Source: Sacculina carcini
Taxonomy: Eukaryota > Arthropoda > Thecostraca > Sacculinidae
Reading direction: 5' to 3'
NCBI GenBank assembly: GCA_916048095.2
Contig: OU696572.1
Location: 7,901,454 to 7,965,453 of the forward strand
DNA length: 64,000 nucleotides
Below, one piece after another: positions 21,317 through 30,769 of the stretch. The stretch's first letter is position 1, and every line of letters starts with the position of its first letter. The position numbers and the translations under genes are program-made. The notes under the pieces were generated by a model. That model did no database searches and was not told where the DNA came from. It saw nothing but the letters and a program-made list of their open reading frames with translations.

Positions 21317-22911
21317 CCTGAGGTTCCTGAGGTATGAAGTTGTAGGCTGATAATTTTCGCCCGTGGCCATGCTGATGCACCGCCACTAGAAGAGTCCGTC
21401 CGCCCGTCTCAGCGCCAACTGGTCGACGATGGAGTTGGTGGACGCTCGGATGTTGTAGTGCTGCAGATTTGGCTCGTCCGGTACAGTGAAGAGAAATTCA
21501 TCCAGCTTCCGCTTGAATGTATTGAGGCTAACACCGCACATGCCTCTCAATTCTCTAGGTAGGACGTTGAAGAGTCTTGCTGCATTTATGGAGAAAGAAT
21601 TGTTCTTGATGGTTCTTACTCTCGTGGTCGCTTCTGAGTTGATTTTATGTATGCGACAGAGTTTTCCAAGTCGTCTGTGTGTGTAGAACTTTATATCTAC
21701 ACTGTTCATCACTTTTCCCGTCATTATTTTGTACAGGTAGATGATATGATATCTCTCACGGCGTCGTTCTAACGAGAAAAGTCGAAGTGCCTTGAGTCGG
21801 TCCCAGTAACTTAGATGTCTCACGGATTTTATTTTGGCTGTGAAAGATCTCTGTACTCCTTCTAGAAGTTGTTTCTCACGAGCCTTCCATGGACTCCACA
21901 ATTGGCAACAGTATTCTAGTAATGGAAGCACCAATGTTTTGAACAGTACACGCATAGGTTCCGCCTCGCGAGTTCCAAATGTACGTAAGATCCAGGCAGC
22001 TTGGCTACGAGCTTTATTGGTGACATTTTCGATATGGGCAGTGAAACTGCAATCACTACTGAGAATGACGCCTAAATCTTTGACCTGATCTTTTTTGGTG
22101 ATCACTGTGCCATCTTGCGAGACGTAACTGGCTGCATGGTTGTGATTATTTCTCAAACTATATCTAATGTGTTCGAATTTAGTTGGATTGAAAACCATGT
22201 TGTTATCATTCGCCCAGCGGTACAGTGAGTCGATATCAGACTGTAGTAATTCAGCGTCAGACGATGTTGATACTTCTCGTGACACACGAGTATCGTCGGC
22301 AAAGCATCCGACATGAGAGTGTTGTGTGTGGCCGTCTATATCTGATATGTAGAAGGTAAATAATAGTGGACCGAGTACAGTGCCCTGCGGAACTCCACTG
22401 GTGACCAACATCGGTGCAGATTCCACCCCGTCAGCCGCCACAACTTGTGTTCTGCCAGTGAGAAAGCAATGCATCCAAATACCAAGTCTTCCAGAGATAC
22501 CCAATTGGCGGAGCTTATGAAGAAGTATACCGTGATCGACCTTATCAAAAGCCTTGGCGAAATCAAGGTAAATCACGTCCACATCTCTATTGCTTTCCAA
22601 CGAATTCAGCACTCTTTCGTAGTGTCCAAGTAATTGGGTCAGACATGACCGACCTGAACGGAAACCATGTTGGTTTGTGTTCATCATTTCTTTCCCCTCT
22701 ATATACGTGGATATTTTTCTAACAATGAGTTTTTCCAGCATCTTGATGATATGAGAGGTAAGAGCTACCGGTCTGTAATTTTTGGCCTCATTTTTAGAAC
22801 CGCCTTTATGTATAGGTGTTACTTTTGCACTTTTTAACTTTGCAGGAATTGTGCCTGTTTCTAAAGAGGTTTTATAGAGTAGTAGCAAAGGTTTACTGTA
22901 ACTTGACAAAA
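21316..22911 (-). mobile_element. CR1-like LINE, 3' block (RT C-terminal two thirds and tail)
   Basis: One open frame of about 507 codons (22909-21386) holds RT motifs AKVTPIHKGG, YRPVALTSHIIKMLEK, FDKVDHGILL, SGVPQGTVLGPLLF and FADDTRV, then the thumb/C-terminal region ending QLALRRADGLF. The 3' end carries two copies of a 9-base tail unit (CTCAGGAAC on minus, about 21317-21335), typical of CR1-type tails. The RT N-terminus is missing here but present at 27165-27740, so this block and the one at 27150-30070 look like one copy split by inserted DNA. Confidence 0.8.
21386..22909 (-). CDS. LINE ORF2, reverse transcriptase part
   Basis: Open over 507 codons, without an internal stop in the RT palm (FADD near 22295), thumb and C-terminal domain. 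The enzyme copies LINE RNA at a nicked target. The endonuclease half is encoded in the other block. The frame has no natural start; it begins where inserted DNA breaks the gene. Confidence 0.75.
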   Translation of the reverse strand: MSSYSKPLLLLYKTSLETGTIPAKLKSAKVTPIHKGGSKNEAKNYRPVALTSHIIKMLEKLIVRKISTYIEGKEMMNTNQHGFRSGRSCLTQLLGHYERVLNSLESNRDVDVIYLDFAKAFDKVDHGILLHKLRQLGISGRLGIWMHCFLTGRTQVVAADGVESAPMLVTSGVPQGTVLGPLLFTFYISDIDGHTQHSHVGCFADDTRVSREVSTSSDAELLQSDIDSLYRWANDNNMVFNPTKFEHIRYSLRNNHNHAASYVSQDGTVITKKDQVKDLGVILSSDCSFTAHIENVTNKARSQAAWILRTFGTREAEPMRVLFKTLVLPLLEYCCQLWSPWKAREKQLLEGVQRSFTAKIKSVRHLSYWDRLKALRLFSLERRRERYHIIYLYKIMTGKVMNSVDIKFYTHRRLGKLCRIHKINSEATTRVRTIKNNSFSINAARLFNVLPRELRGMCGVSLNTFKRKLDEFLFTVPDEPNLQHYNIRASTNSIVDQLALRRADGLF

Positions 22912-23656
22912 CAAAACTGAAAAAGATATATTAAAAGACAGGCGCGCGTGGGACAGCGTCATCCCACGCGCGCCTACAAGACAACACCGCACAGCAAACA
23001 CGCCCGAACACAACTCCCTCCACGAACTCAGAGGACAATACAAGGACATCATTGCATAAGCGCACACACACTCACATACACATGCAGAGCAAACCAACGC
23101 CACAACGACACCTGACACTCGACACTTGCAATCTTGCACACTCCTCGCTACAATACATGCACATGCACACACACTCGCACACAAACATACATACACAATG
23201 CGCAAAGCACCACGCCAGCAAACACAAGAAGCATAAACCCACACACAACGAAAACCCAGAACTACACCTCCCCCTGTTTCTTAAGAAACAAACATATAAA
23301 AAACGCCAACACAGCAACAAAAAATAAAAAGCGAACACAATCACGGAGATATACAAAGAAACAACAACCAAACAAAATCCGCTCCGGCCCGCCCATCCAG
23401 CTCGACGGCTCCACCAGAAACACGCACCTGGCTACGGCGAAGCACAACACGTCAGGCCCCAGCGTCCCCCGCGCTCCCGTCTCGCCCGTGCTCTTCAGTG
23501 CTCCGCCGCAACCTGCCGTCTTCTCCATCACCGGCCGCCGCGACAGGGCACATCACCGGCCCCAGCACCCACCGTGCTCCCGCCGTCACCTGCGGTTCTC
23601 TAGCCGAAAACGTCTCTATTATCTCGTTGCTTATAGTGGTTCTCACGCTTTTCAGT
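22912..23656. other. Unassigned block between the LINE break and element C
   Basis: About 745 bases with a 14-base perfect-arm hairpin near its left edge (22940-22975), a CA-rich middle and a GC-rich end (23380-23610). The GC-rich part is open in several frames but not recognised. It could be an extension of C, a separate insertion or captured host DNA; without a second LTR for C this cannot be decided. Confidence 0.35.
22940..22975. repeat. GC-rich hairpin beside the LINE break
   Basis: Arms 22940-22953 and 22962-22975 (AGGCGCGCGTGGGA and its complement) are perfect, with an 8-base loop. The hairpin starts about 28 bases from the point where LINE sequence stops. Confidence 0.75.
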
Positions 23657-24019
23657 TGTGGTTGAGTCATATATGTGTCTAAATACGGTGTATGCATGTA
23701 TGTATGTGTGTGTGCACGTATGTGTGTGTGCATGCATGCATGTGTCCGTGTGAATGCACTGTGCATTGCTTGCAGAATTGTCATTTGATACGTGTATGTG
23801 TGATCTGTATGGCTGTATCCGAGTGAATGATGCGTTGTGAGAGAGGAGAGGGCAGTTGGTGTTGAGTGAGCGGAGAGTGACGCGTGTGTGTGTGTGTCTA
23901 GTGTGCAGGTGTGGTGGCTTTGTTGCAGAGTACGACGTTGTAGCTTCTCTTGTGCTTTATAATCTTGTTCACTGCTTGTTTGCTTGTGTTAATAAATCAC
24001 AAACTATTTCGGCTTCTAC

Positions 24020-24760
24020 CATGGATTCTGTAAAGCTTACCGATGTCGTCTCAAAGTTTGATGGTTCTGGAGACCTGGAAACCTGGCTGGAGAAGTTGAA
24101 ATTCGGCTCAAAGATCAAGGGAATAGAAGATTTCGGTGTGGTATTGCCCTTGTTTCTGGAAGGTCCAGCTTACAGAGTCTACCAACAATTGCCAGATGTC
24201 GACAAGAACAGCTATGATAGCGTTGTGTCTGCACTGCGAAAGACATTCGGAATGACGGCGTGCTCAGCTTATGCCAAGTTCACCGGCCGCTGCTTGCGTG
24301 AGCATGAGACGCTGGACGACTTCTTGTCAGATCTGCGGCAATTGGCGAAATGTGTCTCCACTAATGTCAATGACGCGTGGGTTGCTTGCCAATTTCTGAA
24401 TGGATTGCCGCAAGCTCTTCAAGATTCGGTAAGAGCGTTGCATGGGGCGGAGTTGAATATTGTGAACGTCCTCAACTGCGCAAAACAAGTGCAAGCTGGA
24501 CTGTTATCCAGGGAGCATGTGCATGGTTTTGCTGCGTCTCCAAAGTGTTTTAACTGCGGAATCACCGGACATTTGTCGAGACATTGCAGAAAGCCAAGTG
24601 TCGAGACGCGTCGCTGTTTTTTGTGCAATCGGACCGGTCACATTGCGCGCAACTGTATGATGCAAAATGCATCGAGGACGGAAAGACAGGATAATTCGGG
24701 AAACGAGAAGCGGGGAGCGGTTACATCCACAGTGCCGTCCACCACTCCCCGCGATCTGTA
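24020..24760 (+). CDS. Element C gag
   Basis: Starts MDSVKLTDVVSKFDGSGDLE and has the lineage's capsid-like region (LFLEGPAYRVYQQL; FTGRCLREHETLDDFLSDL). Zinc knuckles CFNCGITGHLSRHC (near 24546) and CFLCNRTGHIARNC (near 24613) follow. Its upstream frame runs into the LTR. Closer to the A gag than to B. Confidence 0.75.
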
Positions 24761-24769
24761 GTCAACATC

Positions 24770-27103
24770 CAGTTGGACGGTACGCCAGTGTGTGCGTTAG
24801 TAGATACTGGTAGCACGCACTCGATTGTAACGAGAAGAATTGCCAACAGAATGCAAAGGTGTGTGACGATGAGTCGTTTGCCACTAAAAATTATGAATGG
24901 CACCACTCTTACGTTGAAGAATCGCGTTTGTTGGAATGACATTAGAGTTCATGAAGACTGTTATCTTACACGATTTAATACATGGGTATGCGAAAATAAT
25001 TACCTACCGTATGACGTGGATATGATCTGTGGAATGGACATGATTACTGCATTTGGTGGTATTTCTGTATCGAGTACTGGTGAAATTTCCTTTTTGAGAA
25101 AGGTGGATACTGGCTGCGCCGCGGCTACTGTTGAGAATGACATCACCGAGAGAGACTTCACGGCAAGATTCGACAATTCAAAGTGGATTGTCAAATGGGA
25201 GTGGCTCAATGTCCCCCCGTCTGCGCCAACGTTTAAGGCAAACTATCATGTGAAAGAGTGCAATCGTGATGAATTCTAGAAAGAAGTGTGCACATGGATA
25301 GAGGAGGGTGTTCTAGTGGAGTATGATAGAGTACAACACGGCGAGATTGAGAGCGTGATTCCACTTATGGCTGTCCGACAAGAGAAGAAGAACAAAGTAC
25401 GACCTGTCCTTGACTACCGATGGTTAAACCGCTACATCAAAAGCGCTCCCGGAAACGACACAGCAATATGCGACGAGAAGCTGCGTGATTGGCGTAGACT
25501 TGGAACATCTGTGAAATTGTTGGATTTGCGGAAAGCATATTTGCAGATTCATATTGACCAATCTTTGTGGCGCTATCAGGTTGTGAAATTCAACGGTAAA
25601 AAATATGTGATGACTCGCCTCGGATTCGGTGTCAACATTGGTCCCAAGGTGATGACGAAAATCTTACAGTATATACTGGAACAAAATGATCGTGTGCATC
25701 GCTCAGTCGATCACTATGTTGATGATATTATTGTCAAATCCAGTGAGATTGATGTTGCTGATGTGAAAGCGCATCTCAATCGATATGGATTAACCACAAA
25801 AGACCCTGAAGAACTGAATGGCGGGCGTGTGCTAGGCTTGCGTGTGAAGAATCATGGAAATCAATTGTGCTGGACGAGAGATGGTAATTTACCTAGGATG
25901 CCTGAGGTTGTGACGAAGCGTGAAGTGTACTCGCTATGCGGTCAATGGCTGGGTCATTTTCCTTGTGCCGGGTGGTTACGACCCGTTTGCAGCTGGCTGA
26001 GGCGCGAGTGCAGTATAGAGGAGAACGCCGGAGAGTGGGATGATACCGTAGCGCCCAACGTAAAAGAAATGGTCGAGGCTATAACCAACAAGTTGAACGC
26101 GAAGGATCCGGTTGCGGGAGTATGGTGTGTGAATGGAGAGCATGCAGAAGTATGGACGGACGCCAGCAACATCGCCTTGGGTGTCGTATTGAAAGTTGGA
26201 GATCACGTTGTTGAAGACGGTGCTTGGCTGAGAAAAAAGAATGATCACACACATGTGAATGTCGCTGAACTTGATGCCGCGATAAAAGGTATCAATTTGT
26301 CGATCAAGTGGAAGATGAAGAGTGTGGAGATAATTACAGACTGTACAACTGTGAAAGGTTGGCTGAATAGCATCGCTGAACAGACGCATCGTCCCCGCAC
26401 TCACGGCATGTCGGAGATGCTCGTGCGACGCCGGCTAGAAGTTTTGGCTGAGCTGATTGACACCTATAAACTTCAAGTGAAAGTACGGCTAGTGGCATCT
26501 CAAGAAAATATTGCCGACGAGTTAACTCGAGTTCCTCGGGATATTTTGAAATATTCCAGGACGTCTGGTCTGTGCTGCGCGGGATCATTCGAGGATGTGG
26601 TGAATTTGCATGAGAATACCGGTCATCTCGGTGTTGACAGAACTCGCGAGTTGTTGGTGGAAAATGGGAAGTCAGTTCCGAGAGCAGTTGTTAACAGAGC
26701 CATTAGTCAATGTGAGAATTGTGCTAGAATTGACCCTGCCCCTAGAGAAAAGTGGAAGGTAGGTCAGCTGTCAACCGACAAGGTGTGGTTGCGACTGTCA
26801 ATGGACATAACATACGTCAGCGGCCATCCGTATCTAACATTGATTGACTGCGCATCCAGATTCACCATTTGGAGGAAGCTTTTTAGTGAAACAGCTCGCG
26901 CCATTTTCGATACTCTAGAAAACGTGTTTTCTGAGTTTGGACCACCACACACCCTATTGTTCGACAATAGTCCAACCTTTATGAGCGCGACTATCAATCA
27001 GTTGCTGCTGTTCTGGAACGTTACCTCGCAACAATGCTGCGCGTATCGCCATCAGGGTAATGGGATAGTTGAACGAGTGCACCGAACTATAAGCTCACTC
27101 TAG
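24770..27103 (+). pseudogene. Element C pol fossil
   Basis: Protease (LVDTGSTHS near 24798), RT about 25290-25740 (KVRPVLDYRWLN, YVDDIIV), RNase H about 26150-26540 (WTDASNIAL, VNVAELDAAIKG) and integrase from about 26600 (CENCARIDPAP; DITYVSGHPYLTLIDC; GNGIVERVHR). Mostly open; ends early at the junction with LINE DNA. Confidence 0.7.
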
Positions 27104-27149
27104 AGACGTTACTTCGGCTAGAGAATTCCAATGCTAATTCCGATGAATT

Positions 27150-27744
27150 AGAATTCCGAGAATTCCGATGTTAATTCCACAGCACAATTTTTTAAAAATA
27201 TTGCAGGAAATTGATCAGGTCCAGCTGCTGAGTTTACGTTCAACTCCTTTATTACCATCTGAATCATATTGGCTGACAAGTGCATATCCCTCAACGACAA
27301 CAAGTCTTCATTTGAGAAAAATTCCACGGGCGTATTTACAGTTTTATCGGCATCCGGTATGCTGAACACATTTTCATACTGAGAGCGGAGTGTGTCAACA
27401 GCTCTGGGTTCATCTATGACGACACCATCTGATCTGACTAGAGGGCCGATACCTGTTCTTAAAGAGGACTTGTTTGCTGCATATCGATAAAAGTATTTCG
27501 GGTTTGTTTTGATGCACGATACAGCAGCATGTTCACTACGACGTTGTTCAGTTTCTACTGAGGTTTTCAGTCTGTCATTGATGGTGGATATTTTCTTTTC
27601 AATACGTAGTTTCACGCGGACGTCTGTCGCGTAAAAAAACTTCTTGAAGAGATTACTTCTCTTTCTCATGTAAATTTTTCGATCTCGTGGTATTTGGTTT
27701 TTTGGTGACGGTCTTTTATGTGGCACATTAATATATGCAAGCAT
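27150..27744 (-). pseudogene. LINE ORF2, start of RT
   Basis: Contains RDRKIYMRKRSNLFKKFF and INDRLKTSVETEQR, then the RT entry block VNSAAGPDQFPAIFLKNCA, after which LINE sequence stops near 27165. In other CR1-type LINEs the next residues resemble KPLLLLYKTSLETG, which is how the block at 22909 begins. Confidence 0.75.
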
Positions 27745-28682
27745 TTGGAGGTAAGAAAATCATATTGTTCATCCGGTCCAGCATTGCTCATGTTGGATTG
27801 CCAATCAACTGTTCTCAATTCTTCCCTGATGTTACTCCAACAAACTGAATCTGAACGGAAATTTAAATCATTAAAGCATGAACTATTGTTAACACGAATG
27901 GATGATTTTTTCCACGAGATATTGCTAGCCAGAGTAATAATGTAATGGTCTGACAGATCAGTCGGGGTTGTATAGTATTCACGAATAAAATCGTTGTTGT
28001 TGGTCATGAATACGTCGAGGATGTTTGCTGCTCTAGTCGGTGTACGGATGGTTTGTTGCAGACAATGCTCATTGGTAAACACCAGCAGTTCATTCGCCTG
28101 TGTCCTCATATCTGCAGCTCCCCCGTACACAGTCCCTGAATCCCAGTCGATGCGCGGGAAATATAAATCACCACTCAGAACTATTGTAGGTGTTGGTGTG
28201 GCAAATGTCTCTAGAATATTATTGATATTGGTCAGTTGATCAATAAACTTGTTCGTCGGACACGCCGGCGGTATATATATATTAATAGCGATAACGTTAA
28301 TCGCGCGGATGTGTAACATCAGTAACTCTGTGTATGAATTTGACTCAGAATAAATAACGGTAGTCTTTTTTGCGAGGTGTTCCTTCAAATACGTTAAAAC
28401 GCCACCTTTTTTTCGATGGTTTTTCCTATCAGCTCTGAATGCTCTGTAATTTCGCATTTTGATTTCGGCATCTCGTATATCATCGCTGAGGTGTGTTTCA
28501 GTTAGCGAAATCATAAACGCATTTTCATTTTCTGCAATTTCTTCTAGTAGTTTAATTTTCCCCTTGTATTTGTATGGGAGAATCCCCGCTATGTTGAGGG
28601 TAATTATTTTATTTATGCCATCGGCATCATGTTCTGCTGTGGAGTCTGAGAGTGGTTCAGTATTGGTGGAGCAAGGCCCCAA
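27666..28682 (-). pseudogene. LINE ORF2, AP-endonuclease part
   Basis: About 300 residues of the exonuclease/endonuclease fold: ITLNIAGILPYKYKGK, SLTETHLSD, VLSGDLYFPRIDWDSG and TDLSDHYIITL, the last being the SDH catalytic block. It nicks the target DNA for LINE insertion. It overlaps the end of ORF1 and loses frame at its end (about 27690-27720) relative to the RT segment. Confidence 0.75.
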
Positions 28683-29800
28683 CGACGCGGGCCGTTTTCC
28701 AGCATTTGCAGCACTTGCTGTTGTACTGTCTGCATGTGCTGCATCTGCTGTACTAAAAAAGGTACCAAACTAACCTGTGATTGTTCATGTAAGGCTTGAG
28801 CAGAGCGTGTCTCTGAGCATGTCGCTGCTCCCGGCGAAAAAGAATGTGTTAATGTAGACGGAATATCTGAACGAACCGGTGCACGTTAGTTTTGTGCGGG
28901 TGTACGGGTGTGGTACACCTTCGAGCGAACTTCGCGCAATGGAGCACGCATGTTGTATACAGGCCCACAGTGTAGCGGTGTGGGCACCTCATCTGCGGGT
29001 TCAGGTTGCCGAGGTATTGTTTGATCTGCAGAAGAGCGACGAGTACCCTTCAAATGCAGTCGTCTACACTGATCGTTGAAACATTCTCGGTTGTTTTCTG
29101 AACCACGGCATATCGGCGGGTGAAAAAATTTGCATTTTTTTCCTTCCTTGCATCCTCGTACAGGGTCGAGTCCATTGGCTTTATATTTATAGCAGAGCTT
29201 TGGATGTGCATATGGGCATCCGCGACCATTCAGTCCGTACTTGCATTTATTTCGTCTATAAAAATAGCAAGTTTTCTCTTTTTTAACAGCTGGATTATCT
29301 TTCTTTACAGTCTGTTGATTGATGTTATCGACATTGTCTTTGTTGTCTTCAGTTTGTAATACTTTGTTATCAGTTTTTTCTGCATTTTCATTACTGTAAT
29401 GACTTTTTTGCATTTTGGCTTCATGCTCTGTGTCCATTACTGTGAGGACTTTAGTGAACAGCTCATCAGTTTTTTCTCCATACAGGGCCTTAACACAACT
29501 CTCGCAAGTGTACTGACACCTACTGTTCATAAAGTTAACAATGGCGTACACAGGCAGTTTGGAGCAGACGACATGCGTGTAGTGTTTGCACTTACCGCAC
29601 TTCAGACAATCCAACCAGCATTGTTCACCACATGATTTACAACACGCCTGTGTAGTTGTAATACTCGGTGTGTTGACCTGTGAACTTAGTTGTGTTTGTA
29701 CATCAGTGGCGTTCAAATCCGTGACATCCAACGGACCATTAGACACATCATTGGCAGCTGAATAAGCGCTTACATCATCTTGCTTTTGTCCGGTTTCCAT
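28615..29800 (-). pseudogene. LINE ORF1 with treble-clef/PHD-like and CCCH zinc fingers
   Basis: Starts METGQKQDDVSAYS. A Cys-rich finger (CCKSCGEQCWLDCLKCGKC, with H and C following) is followed by an acidic linker, then three CCCH-type fingers about 29285-29050 (CYFYRRNKCKYGLNGRGCPY, CYKYKANGLDPVRGCKEGKK, CRGSENNRECFNDQCRRLH). A Gln/Met-rich end (QQMQHMQTVQQQVLQM) follows. One in-frame stop lies at 28886-28888; the same frame continues to 28615. ORF1 proteins bind LINE RNA. Confidence 0.75.
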
Positions 29801-29890
29801 GATGTTTAGACAAATATCCAATTGAAATTTCTCAGAAATTGCAATTTTCAATTGTCGGGAGACACACACACACACACACACACACAACAC

Positions 29891-29921
<31 letters not shown>

Positions 29922-30769
29922 ATTCAAGCACACGCACGGATTCAAGGTCACCGGACACCACTCGACACGACCGATCGTCACCACTTTTTAGGAAGACTTT
30001 ACAAACTCCGCAAACAAAAACATAAAAACCATCAAACACCCAACCGCACCAATACCAAGAAACGATATGCGACCAGTAACAGTTCGAACTGCGAAGTTCG
30101 TCGGTGCGGAAAGCGCGGGCACTACGCGCGCGTCTGCCGCTCATCACAGTCCCGTGCTGGCCGTCGTCGGGACAATTTCGTCAGAGACGTCACCGATGAC
30201 ACTGATGATGATGTTTACGATGTTGTGAATGTCAATACACCTGCTTTGTGCTCGTATATCGGCGATGTTATTGATGACATTAAACACACACGCGTAACCG
30301 CTATTAGCATCACCGTTTCCGCAGAGGGCCGCGCGCCGCGCGAAGTTAAGTGGCGATGCGATTCCGGCGCCGATGTGTCGGTAATTGACGCTGGGATTGC
30401 GCAGCAACTTGGAGTGGCCAACAATAGTTTGCGCCCACCGCGTTCCCGCTTGCGGGTCGCCAACGGTCAGTTACTGCGGTGTCTGGGCACGTGCGAGGCA
30501 GTCTTGCGACTCGGTGATGCCTCCTGCCGCTCCACTCTGTACGTGGTGCCGTCAGTGCGCTTTCTCTGCTCTGCTGGCGGGATGCAGTGGAGCTGCGTCT
30601 ACTGCACCGGGCATTCCCTCGGCAGATGTCTCACGAACAGCATCTGCAGCAGGTGACCGCTAGACTGGCAGCCACGCCTCGGCAATGCCCACACTGGATC
30701 AACACAGCTCAGCCAACAGCGGCGGACCGTCGTGCGCACAGCGAGTAGCTTATAGCGGCCTTCCCTCGT

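Larger units (their letters stand above)
23657..27147 (+). mobile_element. LTR retrotransposon C, same lineage as A, 3' end missing
   Basis: Probable 5' LTR 23657-24001 (TGTGG..TCACA, by analogy with A), a variant primer string (24002-24013), gag about 24020-24760, and pol to about 27100. The integrase C-terminus and 3' LTR are absent, and the end is a short AATTCCGA-rich junction (27117-27178) into LINE sequence. Broken: about two breaks plus the missing end. It lies inside the split CR1-like LINE. Confidence 0.7.
27150..30070 (-). mobile_element. CR1-like LINE, 5' block (ORF1, endonuclease, start of RT)
   Basis: Right-hand part of the LINE whose 3' part is at 21316-22911. From right to left: a 5' leader with a (CA)n run (29862-29920), ORF1 with zinc fingers (29800-28615), ORF2 endonuclease (about 28625-27700) and the first RT segment (27740-27165). 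Element E begins at about 30070, where LINE sequence stops. One stop in ORF1 and one frame change in ORF2 (about 27690-27720) are seen, besides the large interruption. Confidence 0.8.

Noticed and set aside
23380-23610. GC-rich patch with open frames on both strands, possible host exon
   Set aside because: No frame resembles a known protein, and no convincing splice pair was found. Kept only as an unassigned block.
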